Assembly (NCBI GenBank): GCA_934320645.1
Contig: CAKRFP010000030.1
Coordinates: 1 to 30,693, forward strand
DNA length: 30,693 bases
Direction of reading: 5' to 3'
Origin: an uncultured Bariatricus sp.
Lineage (GTDB): Bacteria > Bacillota > Clostridia > Lachnospirales > Lachnospiraceae
Shown here: positions 7,440 through 16,752 of the stretch, piece by piece
Numbering within the stretch: the stretch's first letter is position 1
Layout: the number at the start of each line of letters is the position of its first letter
Position numbers and translations under genes: made by a program
Notes under the pieces: model-generated
Told to the model about the DNA's origin: nothing
Databases searched by the model: none
Seen by the model: the letters and a program-made list of their open reading frames with translations, nothing else

Positions 7440-8622
7440 GTAAACTTTCCTCCAGTGTTTTTCGGATTTTCTTCCGTGTAATTTCAACCAGCTGCAGTTT
7501 CGTCATTCCCATCACATTTCCCGGATTTGGATCCTTCCTTAATTCCCACTGCAGATACTCAAGAAGTTCTTTCTTCTCTTCTGCTGATTTCATGTTGATA
7601 AAATCAATAATGATGATACCGGAAATATTGCGGAGCCGGATCTGGCGGGCTGCTTCTTTTGCTGCTTCCCGGTTGATCTCCGGAAAATGAGAATTCTTTT
7701 TCAGACATTTCCCGGAATTGACATCGATCACAGTCAGTGCCTCTGTCGGCTGGATCACCAGATAAGCCCCGGATTTCATCCACACGCGTTCCTGTCTTGC
7801 CTCGCGGAGCGCGCCCTCCAGATTATAGCATTTTGTAAGGAGATAAGACGTATCCGTATATGCACGCAGAAGTGGCAGTTCATCCGGCATATTTTCTTCC
7901 AGATAGGTCTGAACTTCTTTATATAAAGCTCCCTCTTCTACTGTTTTATCCGCAATAATTTCTGTCAGATCTTTTTTGTAAATATCCCGGAGCGCCTGCA
8001 CACACGAATCCGGTGCACTTTGCAGACAGCTGAAGCAGGTACGCATTTTCCCATATTCGATGATCCGGTGATAGGTTTCTGCCAGTTTGTCGATTTCGGC
8101 ACGGATCTGATCTTCCTCTGCTTCCGCACAGTTTGTCCGGAAAATCAGTCCAAAATCACAATCTGTATATTCCTGTCCCAGCTTCTGCAGTTCTTCTTTT
8201 CGCGCACCGTGAATCTTTCCGGATACACCGATCGTCCGGTTGCCGGACGTCAGCACCACATACTGCCCGGTAAAATTTAAGTTCCCGGTCACAACAGGCT
8301 GCTTTGTCTTTACCGCTTCTTTTTCCACCTGAACCAGAAGTTCATCACCGATCACAAGCGGCTTCTTTCCAAGTTTATTTGTAAAAACAGGCGTGTATTT
8401 TCCTTCCGGAGCAAAATAGCACTGCTCACCATTTGAAATTTCAACGAATGCGCCGCCGATATTCGGAAGAATTTTCCGTACCCTTCCGATATAAATTTCA
8501 CCCAGGCGGCAGTTCCTTTTTTCTCCGCCGCTGCCAAAGTGAAATTCAACCACTTTTTCATCTTCTAAAAGTGCAAGTACCCGGCGGTTCATACATTCTG
8601 TAAGGATTACTTTTCGTTCCAT
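7432..8622 (-). CDS. rng: Ribonuclease E/G family protein (short form)
   Basis: A 396-residue endoribonuclease that cuts single-stranded AU-rich RNA. It has an S1-type domain (about 38-120) and the DNase I-like catalytic core, with the metal-binding residues D300 (TVIDVNSGK) and D340 (IIIIDFINM). The protein ends at TRKKIRKTLEESLHG, just before the place where E. coli RNase E and G carry their CPxC zinc-link, so that dimerising element is absent. Its stop overlaps the ybaK start. Confidence 0.92.
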   Translation of the reverse strand: MERKVILTECMNRRVLALLEDEKVVEFHFGSGGEKRNCRLGEIYIGRVRKILPNIGGAFVEISNGEQCYFAPEGKYTPVFTNKLGKKPLVIGDELLVQVEKEAVKTKQPVVTGNLNFTGQYVVLTSGNRTIGVSGKIHGARKEELQKLGQEYTDCDFGLIFRTNCAEAEEDQIRAEIDKLAETYHRIIEYGKMRTCFSCLQSAPDSCVQALRDIYKKDLTEIIADKTVEEGALYKEVQTYLEENMPDELPLLRAYTDTSYLLTKCYNLEGALREARQERVWMKSGAYLVIQPTEALTVIDVNSGKCLKKNSHFPEINREAAKEAARQIRLRNISGIIIIDFINMKSAEEKKELLEYLQWELRKDPNPGNVMGMTKLQLVEITRKKIRKTLEESLHG

Positions 8623-8625
8623 TTA

Positions 8626-9342
8626 TTATACAATCTCCGTTCCAAGTGCATCCAGCGGAACCAGAACCGTTTTACCATCTGCATCTTCCGATTCTGCAAA
8701 TGTTTCCAGTCTGTGATGGGTAAAGGTCACTGCATCCGCTTCCATGCCAAGATAGCGGACAAAGGCTTCTGTGACCAGTTCCGGCTTTAAGTTCTGGACA
8801 CTTCCTGCTGCCACACGCATGTAGATTCCCCCGTTCCGACATTCCAGTTTATAGATCATCGGGCGGATGTCCACTTCTTTTTCACTCTTCTTCGTCTTTT
8901 TTACCACACAGATTTCGTTCTGGGCATAGAAAGCTTCCAGTTTTTCCGCAAGATCTTCCGGCAGGCTTCCATTTTTCACTGAAGACAGGTAATCGGCTCC
9001 TGCTACGATCGACATTCCCTTGCTTTTCTTATCATCCGGGATCTGCACAAAGCTGACAATTTCCATGCCGTCTACCATCTGCTCATTCAGCCGTCTGACC
9101 GCCTCTTTGCTGGCAATCGACTCAGTCAGTTCGATATCAAAATATTCCCCGTCACTGGTCAGTCCCACGCCAAGCGGGTTGGCAAAAGACATGATCATAT
9201 GCGGACTGTAGCCGCTGGTAAATGCAATCGGAATCTCAGCGCGGCGGATTGCTTTCTGAAAATACCGCATGATGTCCAGGTGTCCGATGAATTTCATGAC
9301 TCCATTTTTGCGAAATTTAATTCTTGCCTTCAAAGCAGACAC
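8626..9342 (-). CDS. DUF2344 / TIGR03936 radical SAM-linked protein
   Basis: A 238-residue protein typified by the opening KFRKNGVMKFIGHLDIMRYF and SGYSPHMIMSFANPLGVG. The family is encoded immediately after, or fused to, TIGR03960-type radical SAM proteins in Firmicutes and Actinobacteria. Its function is unproven. It overlaps the radical SAM gene by 26 bases and is followed 3 bases later by the RNase gene, so the three are one transcription unit. Confidence 0.9.
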   Translation of the reverse strand: MSALKARIKFRKNGVMKFIGHLDIMRYFQKAIRRAEIPIAFTSGYSPHMIMSFANPLGVGLTSDGEYFDIELTESIASKEAVRRLNEQMVDGMEIVSFVQIPDDKKSKGMSIVAGADYLSSVKNGSLPEDLAEKLEAFYAQNEICVVKKTKKSEKEVDIRPMIYKLECRNGGIYMRVAAGSVQNLKPELVTEAFVRYLGMEADAVTFTHHRLETFAESEDADGKTVLVPLDALGTEIV

Positions 9343-11182
9343 CTCCTCCGTAAGTTGCTGCCCCGCAGCCAGAACATTTTGCCCGGCAGTTCGGGGTTAC
9401 ATTTCCTTCCATTGCATTTTTCCATTCCCGGATAAGGAACGATTTTGTCACGCCACAGTCAATGAAATCCCACGGGAAGATCTCATCCAGCTCACGCTTT
9501 CTGAGGTTGTAGAAATCCATATCCACGCCCGTATTTTCAAAGGCCTGCAGCCATTTATCATAATCAAAATATTCATCCCACGCATCATAAATACAACCAA
9601 GACGGTAAGCCTCCTCCAGAACCTTTCCAACCTTCCGGTCACCGCGGGCAAAGACGCCTTCCAGAACGGTTACTTCTGCGGTATGCCAGTTGTAGCGCAA
9701 GCTCTTGCGGTTCAGCTGGTTGCGGAATGCTTCCTGTACGATTCCGGCGCGGCGGATATATTCTTCCATCGGCTGCATGGTCGCCCACTGAAGCGGTGAA
9801 AATGGCTTCGGTACAAAGAAAGAACTACTTGCCGTGATCTGACATTTCCCATTTCTCTGATCCTTCGGGATCTCATAATACCGGCGTGCCACTTTATCTG
9901 CAAGAACAGCAATTCCTTCCATATCTTCCTGGGTTTCGGTCGGAAGTCCAAGCATGAAATAGAGCTTGACCTTCGTCCATCCACCTTCAAAAGCCTGTCC
10001 TGCACCATTTAAAATGTCGTCTTCCGTCAGACCTTTGTTGATTACATTACGCATTCTCTGGGTTCCGGCTTCCGGGGCGAAGGTCAGACTGCTCTTACGC
10101 ACATCCTGCACCTTGCTCATAACGTCCAGAGAGAACGCGTCAATACGAAGAGACGGCAGGGAAATGTTGACTCCCTGGGTGTGGAACTCATCGATCAGGA
10201 AGGTGACGATCTCCTCCAGTTCATTGTAATCACTAGAACTTAACGAACTTAAAGTAATCTCTTCATGTCCTGTATTTTTCAGCATTGCACGTGCTGTCTC
10301 TTTGAGCATGTTGATATCACGCGGACGTGTTGGACGGTAAACCATTCCTGCCTGGCAGAAACGGCATCCACGGATACAGCCCCGCTGGATTTCCAGAACG
10401 GCTCTGTCCTGGGTTACTTTAATAAATGGAACAACCGGCTTTAACGGATAAGTTGTCTGGCTCATATCTGCTGCAACTACTCGTTTAATCTTTTCTTTTG
10501 CATGCGGATTATTTGGCAGGAAAGATTCGATCGTGCCGTCTTCTTTGTAAGTGACATTATAAAAAGAAGGAACGTAAATTCCCTCGATCTCTGCTGCCAT
10601 TTCCAGAAATTCTTTCCGGCTCTTTCCGACCCTCTTCCACTCTTTGTAGGCATCCAGGAGTTCATCATAAACCACTTCTCCCTCTCCGATATAGAACATA
10701 TCGAAAAATTCAGCCAGTGGCTCTGTATTGTAAACACATGGTCCACCGCCAATGACAAATGGATCTTCTAAAGTTCTGTCTTCACTGTGAAGCGGAATAC
10801 CGGATAAATCCAGCACCTGCAGTACATTGGTGTAACACATCTCAAACTGTAATGTGATGCCAAGAAAGTCAAAATCCTTTACCGGATCCTGAGATTCCAG
10901 GGCAAAGAGCGGGATATGTTTTTCACGCATAATCTTATCCAGATCGATCCACGGAGAGTATACTCTCTCACACCAGGTATCCTCCCGGCGGTTGAACATA
11001 TCGTACAGAATCTGGATTCCCAGATGGGACATACCAACCTCATATACCTCCGGAAAGCACATGGCAAAGCGGATTTCCACGGCATTTTTATCTTTTACGA
11101 CAGAGTTAACTTCGTGTCCAATATAACGCGCCGGCTTCTCTATATTCAGTAAAATATCATCATCTAATGCTAGTTTTCTCAT
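9317..11182 (-). CDS. B12-binding-type radical SAM protein (TIGR03960)
   Basis: A 621-residue protein with an N-terminal B12-binding-like region (about 30-170), then a radical SAM core with the iron-sulfur ligands C269, C273 and C276 (RGCIRGCRFCQAG), and a C-terminal extension. A GGAGG lies 5 bases before the ATG. The substrate is unknown. The first 47 codons and the upstream DNA are duplicated in diverged form at 19028-19168. The N-terminal part here was therefore probably supplied by the integrated element, with the junction in the codons for FPEVY (43-47). The reading frame is intact. Confidence 0.92.
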   Translation of the reverse strand: MRKLALDDDILLNIEKPARYIGHEVNSVVKDKNAVEIRFAMCFPEVYEVGMSHLGIQILYDMFNRREDTWCERVYSPWIDLDKIMREKHIPLFALESQDPVKDFDFLGITLQFEMCYTNVLQVLDLSGIPLHSEDRTLEDPFVIGGGPCVYNTEPLAEFFDMFYIGEGEVVYDELLDAYKEWKRVGKSRKEFLEMAAEIEGIYVPSFYNVTYKEDGTIESFLPNNPHAKEKIKRVVAADMSQTTYPLKPVVPFIKVTQDRAVLEIQRGCIRGCRFCQAGMVYRPTRPRDINMLKETARAMLKNTGHEEITLSSLSSSDYNELEEIVTFLIDEFHTQGVNISLPSLRIDAFSLDVMSKVQDVRKSSLTFAPEAGTQRMRNVINKGLTEDDILNGAGQAFEGGWTKVKLYFMLGLPTETQEDMEGIAVLADKVARRYYEIPKDQRNGKCQITASSSFFVPKPFSPLQWATMQPMEEYIRRAGIVQEAFRNQLNRKSLRYNWHTAEVTVLEGVFARGDRKVGKVLEEAYRLGCIYDAWDEYFDYDKWLQAFENTGVDMDFYNLRKRELDEIFPWDFIDCGVTKSFLIREWKNAMEGNVTPNCRAKCSGCGAATYGGGVCFEGKN

Positions 11183-11326
11183 TTTTCCTCCGTCTTATCT
11201 GTTGTTTTTGCGTGCTTTCGCACAATTACAGGTATTAAAAGCCTGTAAGTGAAAGGATAAAATAGATATTTTATAAAAATCACTTGTTTAATAATAGCTT
11301 GTTTAAGTAAGAAAATCAACTATTTT
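11046..11326. repeat. Left boundary repeat of the integrated element (att-like)
   Basis: This segment repeats, in diverged form, at 19032-19283. It covers codons 1-46 of the radical SAM gene, its ribosome binding site, and a 40-bp block (11287-11326) identical at 39 of 40 positions to 19244-19283. The inner edge shared by both copies is ACCTCCGGAAA (11046-11056), the likeliest crossover core. The middle part differs in length by 29 bases. Confidence 0.75.
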
Positions 11327-11509
11327 GGACAGATCAACTACTTCTGATACAATTTTATTATCGCTTTCCTGAATCTTTGAAAATATTGTCTTTGAATAAG
11401 AATTCATAATACTGCTTAAATCGATGACATCATTCTGATCATCAATATAGACATCCTCAGTTATCGTTGTATTTGCATGCCCCAGCATTTTTGAGATCAC
11501 TTTCAAATT
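11303..11509 (-). pseudogene. Tyrosine recombinase, C-terminal fragment
   Basis: About 68 residues resemble the end of a phage-type integrase. LKVISKMLGHANTTITEDVY carries the LGH box and the catalytic tyrosine. The upstream residues in the open frame do not look like an integrase, and the Arg/His box is absent, so the gene is truncated or rearranged. Its tail (KIVDFLT) lies in the 40-bp repeat also found at 19244-19283. It is the only integrase trace in the element, so the element is probably no longer mobile on its own. Confidence 0.7.
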
Positions 11510-11683
11510 ATTAAACTTGAATAGAGTAAAATGCTCGCATCTATCATTTCTAGCAAGAGAAAATGAAGAGAAATGCTTGCATTCTCTAATGATTATTATG
11601 GATTGATTTTTAGGGCAACACAATCCGTCGAATTATTTTGCGCTTACGAAAAACATTACCATTTTAATATTTAAAAGTAAAAA

Positions 11684-11716
11684 GAGAACAGCTGATAATA
11701 TATTCGAACTGTTCTC
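11684..11716 (-). terminator. Terminator of the ABC exporter operon
   Basis: GAGAACAG (11684-11691) and CTGTTCTC (11709-11716) form an 8-bp stem. On the minus strand it is followed by a TTTTT tract. It lies 224 bases beyond the second ABC gene. The stretch 11717-11939 shows no convincing gene. Confidence 0.75.
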
Positions 11717-11939
11717 CTACTTCAAAGTCCATGCAACAATGACATTACTGTTTCCCGCTTATTTGTACCCAGTTTCTGCAAAAGTCATTTTCGCTTGTAT
11801 CTTTATTATATTTTCACCATATGCTTTATGAGATACAGTGATGTAACAAGGAAATATTCCCTTTCTTCCATTTTTTCCCATTGTCCGTTCGGAAATTGGG
11901 TTTTACAAAAAGGTGTGGTAAATCCATTTCAAATTCTTA

Positions 11940-13535
11940 CTAACCCAAACGATATACCTTATCAAATAGCGGAAGATTTTCTTCTTTCATATGATGCGTG
12001 ATTAGGATCAATGTCAGGTTTTTGCATGCCAAAAGTGCCTGCTCGATTACCATTGCATTTTCTGCATCAAGCGCAGAGGTGCCTTCATCAACAAACAAAA
12101 TCTGTCTGTCATGGGCAAGTGCCCGGGCTACGGCGATCCGCTGCTTTTGTCCTCCGGAAAAATTCTTTCCATTTTCCCCTGCTTTTGTTTCAAGCCCATC
12201 CGGAAACTTTTTGATTTCTTCTTTTAAAGCACTCATTGCCAGAATCTCTTCTAATTTTTCTGCGTTGACTCCATCACCCAGAGTAATATTATTACGGATG
12301 GACGTGTCAAAAAGGAAAATACTCTGCTCTATATAAGCCATTTGCTCGTAAAAAGAATCTACATCATATGAGGAGAGTTCTTTTCCGTCATATAAAATCT
12401 TTCCTTCGTATCCTTTCAGCTGACCAAGCAGCAATTTCAAAAGGGTTGTTTTACCACAGCCGCTCCTTCCAACAATCGCATATTTTCTGCCTTTTTGGAA
12501 TGTGAGGTTTTGGCCTTTCAGTACTTCCTTTTCGCCATAAGAAAAGGACAGATTCTCAACTTTGATTTCCTTTTGTAAGGAAGGAAGTGCTGCTTCTGCC
12601 TTCGGTTCTTCGTCAACTGATTGCATTTCGGCTTTGGCAAAATACGGGCGTGCTCCAGCCATTTTCAAACGGTAAGAAATAAGTTGTCCAAAAGAATTTC
12701 CTACCTGGTTTGTCAGATTGATACTTCCGAAAATAATCTCCGGTGCAATGATACGTAATACACAAAAAACAAATGTCAGCATGTTGATCGCATTGATTCC
12801 GAAAATGCTGATTACCATTGCCTTATAGCCTTCTTTTCCTTGTTTTTCAGCGAAGTTGCATCTTTCCTTTTCCAGTTCATCACCGGAAGCATTAATTTTG
12901 CTTTCAAACCGCTCGGCAAGGCCAAAAGCCTGTGTCACAGATAATCCGGCAATCTGTTCTTTGATTCTGTCGGTATATTTTTCCGTTGCCGCTGACACTT
13001 TTTTTGAATACTCCTCTACCTTATCGCCAAATTTCCGGCTAGTATAAAGTGAAATCACGGAAACGACAATTGTCAGCAGCAATATTTCCCAGCGGATAAA
13101 TAAAAGCGAGACTGCTCCGAGAATCAGCTGTAATGCTTCTTCCATGCAGCTGTAAAAAACCTGGAATCCCTGGTTTTCCGCTTCACGAACATCATTTGTG
13201 TACCACGACAAATATTCTCCGGTATCCGTGGAGGAAAGCTTTTCAAAAGAAGCACTCATGATTCGTTTACTGATATCGTTTCGAAAATCCTGATTCATTT
13301 TCGCGATGAGATAGGTTTGATATTTATTCTGAATATAGTATAAAATACTGTTACTAAAAATCAAAACGGTATTGCACACCACCGTGATCAGTACCATCCG
13401 GAAATTTCCTTCCATGACCTGTTTACCGATATACATCTGCAAGAAGGCATATCCGGTCGACACTCCACTTGTAAGAACTAAAAGCAGAAAAAGAAGGAAG
13501 TTTTGCCATTTATATTTGATCAGATATTTTTTCAT
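11940..13535 (-). CDS. ABC half-exporter (second of pair)
   Basis: A 531-residue fused membrane/ATPase half-transporter. An N-terminal six-helix domain covers about 1-300. The nucleotide-binding domain has Walker A GRSGCGKTT (356-364), signature FSGGQ (459-463) and Walker B ILFVDE (479-484). There is no C39 peptidase domain. Its start overlaps the stop of the upstream half-exporter by 4 bases, so the two probably form a heterodimer. The neighbouring peptide-like ORF and SPASM remnant suggest a peptide substrate, which is inference. Confidence 0.9.
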   Translation of the reverse strand: MKKYLIKYKWQNFLLFLLLVLTSGVSTGYAFLQMYIGKQVMEGNFRMVLITVVCNTVLIFSNSILYYIQNKYQTYLIAKMNQDFRNDISKRIMSASFEKLSSTDTGEYLSWYTNDVREAENQGFQVFYSCMEEALQLILGAVSLLFIRWEILLLTIVVSVISLYTSRKFGDKVEEYSKKVSAATEKYTDRIKEQIAGLSVTQAFGLAERFESKINASGDELEKERCNFAEKQGKEGYKAMVISIFGINAINMLTFVFCVLRIIAPEIIFGSINLTNQVGNSFGQLISYRLKMAGARPYFAKAEMQSVDEEPKAEAALPSLQKEIKVENLSFSYGEKEVLKGQNLTFQKGRKYAIVGRSGCGKTTLLKLLLGQLKGYEGKILYDGKELSSYDVDSFYEQMAYIEQSIFLFDTSIRNNITLGDGVNAEKLEEILAMSALKEEIKKFPDGLETKAGENGKNFSGGQKQRIAVARALAHDRQILFVDEGTSALDAENAMVIEQALLACKNLTLILITHHMKEENLPLFDKVYRLG

Positions 13536-15136
13536 GCGCTCACCTTCTCTCCAAGATAATATACCTTTGTATATTTTTTCATCTCATTCTTTTCCAGATG
13601 ATGACTTACCAAAATCAGCGTAATATCCGGTTCTTCCAGCAGAGATTTCTCGATTATTTTAGCATTCTCCTTATCCAGAGCAGAAGTGCCCTCATCCATG
13701 ATCAGAATCTTACGGTTATGGATAAGTGCCCGGGCTACAGCAATCCGCTGCCGTTGTCCACCTGAAAGTTTTCTTCCGTTTTCTCCGACATCTGTATCCA
13801 AACCATTCTCAAAAAGTTTAAGGTCTTCATAAAGCGCACTGTTTCTTAAAACCTCTTCAATCTGTTCCTCTGTGAAATCCCCTCCCAGAGTTATGTTTTC
13901 CCGGACTGTTGTGTGAAAAAGAAATACATTTTGTTCAATGTATGCCATCTGATCACTGAATGATTTCGGATCATACGCACACGCATCCATCTGATCGAAT
14001 AAAACTGCGCCTTTATTTGCCTGTAATTGTCCTAATAATAATCTGAGAAGCGTTGTTTTTCCACTACCACTTTCTCCGACAAGGGCATATTTTCCACCAA
14101 TCTTGAAATCCATATTCAAATGTTCAAAGACTACATGCCCCGGATAAGAAAAACCAAGGTTTTTGATTTCGATTTTTTCCTTTACCGGCGGTAATGCTTC
14201 CTTTTTCTTATCGTTTTTTTCCTGATAAATGATTTTATCGAAATACGGTTTTGCTCCTTCAAAAGTGATCTTAAGCTCTGAGAGTGAGAGTATTGCATCC
14301 TTTACCTGGTACGTCAGGTTGCCACCCCCGAAAAAGATTTCAGCCGGTATGATTCTGAAGGCACACATCCCAAAAAGAACAAGATTATTGATCAACCCTG
14401 TCAGTGCGTTTACCGCTTTCATTTTGAGGGATGCTTTACCCTTACATTTTACATAGCGGTATCTTTGATTTTCCAGCTGCTCTGAAGCCTGTCCGATCCG
14501 GTTTTTGAAATCCTTTTGATGTCCGAAATATTTCAGAACAGTCAACCCCTGCAGCTGTTCTTTTACAATCTGTGTAAAAGATTCCCATTCACCGGATACT
14601 TTCTTTGATTCCTCACTCACATCTCCAGGGAAAAAATGAGTATATAAAAATACCATTCCTGTTGTCAAAATGGTGCACAAAAGCAGTTTCCACTGAATCA
14701 TGGCAAGTGTTACCGTTCCTATGATCAATTTGATGATTGCATCAACACCATTATAGAAATTTAGAAATCCCTGATTTTCCGCCTCTTTCAAATTGTTCGT
14801 ATACCAGGAAATATATTCTCCGGTATCATTTTCCCCTAATTCCTGTGTCCCTGCTGCGAGAATCCTGCGGTTAAGATCCCTTCTCATATCCTGATTCATG
14901 CAGGCAATCACTTTCGTCGTATGCACATCATTTTTCCAAAACAGAAAATGCAGGATCAGATAAATAACGATTATCAGCAAAGAACAGATAACGATTCCCT
15001 TAAAATCACCATCCATAACCAGCCTTGCCATCCGCATGGTGATAAGCGTACTTGCAAGCAACAACAGATTCGTGCAAATCAGCTCTAAGATAATGAGCAG
15101 ATTCTGGAATTTATATTTTTTTAGATATGTTTGCAA
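13532..15136 (-). CDS. ABC half-exporter (first of pair)
   Basis: A 534-residue partner with the same layout as the next gene: membrane domain first, then ATPase with Walker A GESGSGKTT, signature LSGGQ and Walker B ILIMDE. Both proteins share the motif DTGEYISWYTN(N/D) in the membrane domain, so they arose by duplication. It starts 12 bases after the SPASM-like ORF, placing the exporter in one unit with the remnant and the 32-codon ORF. Confidence 0.9.
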   Translation of the reverse strand: MQTYLKKYKFQNLLIILELICTNLLLLASTLITMRMARLVMDGDFKGIVICSLLIIVIYLILHFLFWKNDVHTTKVIACMNQDMRRDLNRRILAAGTQELGENDTGEYISWYTNNLKEAENQGFLNFYNGVDAIIKLIIGTVTLAMIQWKLLLCTILTTGMVFLYTHFFPGDVSEESKKVSGEWESFTQIVKEQLQGLTVLKYFGHQKDFKNRIGQASEQLENQRYRYVKCKGKASLKMKAVNALTGLINNLVLFGMCAFRIIPAEIFFGGGNLTYQVKDAILSLSELKITFEGAKPYFDKIIYQEKNDKKKEALPPVKEKIEIKNLGFSYPGHVVFEHLNMDFKIGGKYALVGESGSGKTTLLRLLLGQLQANKGAVLFDQMDACAYDPKSFSDQMAYIEQNVFLFHTTVRENITLGGDFTEEQIEEVLRNSALYEDLKLFENGLDTDVGENGRKLSGGQRQRIAVARALIHNRKILIMDEGTSALDKENAKIIEKSLLEEPDITLILVSHHLEKNEMKKYTKVYYLGEKVSA

Positions 15137-15148
15137 TTATTCTCTCCC

Positions 15149-15427
15149 TTAAAAATTATTTAATGTAGTTTGTGTAAAAAAACTTTGGTATTCATTACAT
15201 TTATACGTTTTGTCAGTTACTTTTTTTGGTGGACACATTTTATTTAAACAAGTAAAGATTTTATTACAAGAATAACAATCTTTTGCAATATTATTATCAG
15301 ACCATATTTCATTTTTTTCTTCGTTTATGTGTAAGTATCCATGCGAATCTAAGTATCCTACTTCATTTGCATCTAAATCTAACGCAATTTCCATTTGTAG
15401 CCATGTTAACATGTTTAATTTTTTCAA
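15149..15427 (-). pseudogene. SPASM-like cysteine-rich C-terminal remnant
   Basis: An open frame of up to 92 residues. It carries C-x2-C-x5-C-x3-CP (DCYSCNKIFTCLNKMCPPK) and a further cysteine (YKCNEY). This spacing is that of auxiliary iron-sulfur cluster ligands in SPASM domains at the C-termini of radical SAM peptide maturases. There is no radical SAM core, and a stop codon precedes the TTG at 15425-15427, so it looks like the tail of a deleted maturase. It could instead be a small standalone metal-binding protein starting at the ATG at 15410-15412. Gene order fits a RiPP locus. Confidence 0.5.
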
Positions 15428-15461
15428 TCAAATTATCATTCTTTTGCTTGAGAATTTCCAT
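15363..15461 (-). CDS. 32-residue peptide ORF, possible RiPP precursor
   Basis: ATG at 15459-15461 follows a near-perfect Shine-Dalgarno (AAGGAGGAGG, 15471-15480) at 9 bases. The product starts MEILKQKNDNLIEKIKHV, an amphipathic leader-like stretch, and ends NGNCVRFRCK with two cysteines. It overlaps the SPASM-like frame in another phase. It may be a real precursor peptide for the downstream exporter. It may also be the head of a precursor fused out of frame to the maturase tail by a deletion. I cannot decide between these from one sequence. Confidence 0.45.
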   Translation of the reverse strand: MEILKQKNDNLIEKIKHVNMATNGNCVRFRCK

Positions 15462-15533
15462 ATTTATACACCTCCTCCTTCGTTTATTAAAATGTAAGCG
15501 CTTAATTTTTAGGTATGATAGAAAAATCCCCGA

Positions 15534-16103
15534 CTACTTTTCAGTAGCCTGAGCACCTTGACAATTTACATATGATTGATTTGATTCGTTTGCACAACGT
15601 TCGATCTCAGCTTTGACGGTTTCGTTCCATGGCGCCAGAAGTTCTAATTCATCATCACTCATCCTGTCATCAGGCAGTTTTTCCAGCAGATAAGTAAGAT
15701 AGTGATAGACGTTTACTCCATTGGCTTTTGCCATTTCTACCATTGTGTACACGATAGCGCTGGCCTGGGCTCCGTTTGGTGTATCGCAGAACAGCCAGTT
15801 TTTACGGCCTACTGTAAACGGGCGGATCGCATTTTCGCTGAGATTATTAGAAAAACTGCAGCGGCCGTCTTCCAGATAGGTGGACAGATAGGAGCGGCGA
15901 TTCTGAATGTAGGTGACAGCTTTATCCATTCTGCTTCCACGGATAGGGCTCTGCTGATCAAGCCACGACAAAAAGCCTTCTACTACCGGCTTTTCTTTTT
16001 CAAGACGAGCCTTTTTGATAGCATCGAAGGAAGAATACTTTGATCTGATCACATCTTCCAGATGGAAGAGCTGGTTAATGTACAGCATAGATCGCATCAA
16101 CAC
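15534..16103 (-). pseudogene. IS66 transposase TnpC, C-terminal fragment
   Basis: About 190 residues of a protein normally over 500 long. The conserved tail NLSENAIRPFTVGRKNWLF, with the last acidic residue of the DDE triad, is present, followed by GAQASAIVYTMVEMAKANG. The earlier catalytic aspartates have been lost with the deletion next to tnpA. Confidence 0.88.
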
Positions 16104-16115
16104 TTGAGATGTCCG

Positions 16116-16532
16116 CTAACATAACGACTTCTTAAGCGTATCCATAAGCATCTTCAGAAGTACCGGTTTGATCTCATTACTCATTCGTATAAGCAATCGG
16201 TCTGCTTCGATTTCAATCGTATGTGAATTGCCAAGGTGCATAGTTCTGTTTCCATTATCTGGGATCAGTCCTGTCGGAGAAGACTCCGGTTCTATAGCAA
16301 TCTGGACTACATCCTGTTTATGGGATGTAAGGTCAAGAGTGCTGGCTTTGGTGGCTGGCTCCGGTATCTGACGGGCTTTTTTGCGGAGACGGGTAACTGC
16401 ATTGTAAAAACAGATGGGAGATATCCCATGCTCATTACACCATGCAGCATCTGTCAGTCCACTTTGTCTGCATTTGGTTACCAGTTCCATCCATTCGTCC
16501 AAGGAACGCCCTGGAGTACGTTTCTTACTCAT
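16116..16532 (-). CDS. tnpA: IS66 accessory protein TnpA
   Basis: A 138-residue protein. The N-terminal helix-turn-helix (LDEWMELVTKCRQSGLTDAA, then WCNEHGISPICFYN) and charged tail are typical of IS66 OrfA. It appears full length, ending only 12 bases before the truncated tnpC, so the deletion removed tnpB cleanly. Confidence 0.85.
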   Translation of the reverse strand: MSKKRTPGRSLDEWMELVTKCRQSGLTDAAWCNEHGISPICFYNAVTRLRKKARQIPEPATKASTLDLTSHKQDVVQIAIEPESSPTGLIPDNGNRTMHLGNSHTIEIEADRLLIRMSNEIKPVLLKMLMDTLKKSLC

Positions 16533-16752
16533 AATGGAACCTCCAAATGTAGTAAATTTCTACCTCCTATTAAGCGGAGTGTAGTAAAAATCTATTTACT
16601 ATCATTATGAGTTTAAAAACGTAGACAGTAAAGCTACCCAAGATTTAAGCGCTTACGTTAAAATTAAATTATCATTATATAATGTATTTTTCTATAACAT
16701 CTGATAAAATATTTATTTCAACAAATGTCATAGACTTTTATTAACTTATATG

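Larger units (their letters stand above)
15494..16656 (-). mobile_element. IS66-family element, internally deleted
   Basis: Terminal inverted repeats GTAAGCGCTTAA (15494-15505) and TTAAGCGCTTAC (16645-16656) bound 1163 bases. The flanks ATTAAAAT and GTTAAAAT match at 7 of 8 positions, in line with the 8-bp target duplication made by IS66 elements. Full IS66 copies are about 2.5 kb with tnpA, tnpB and tnpC. Here tnpB and most of tnpC are gone. The insertion lies 33 bases upstream of the peptide ORF start and separates it from the regulator gene. Confidence 0.85.

Noticed and set aside
11640..11647. GCGCTTAC, resembling an IS66 terminus, beside the integrase fragment
   Set aside because: Only 8 bases match, with no partner end or transposase fragment nearby; chance cannot be excluded.
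11736..11800. Minus-strand reading LLQKLGTNKRETVMSLLHGL resembling the end of a LuxR HTH
   Set aside because: Stops lie immediately upstream in the same frame and only about 20 residues match, which is too little to call a remnant.
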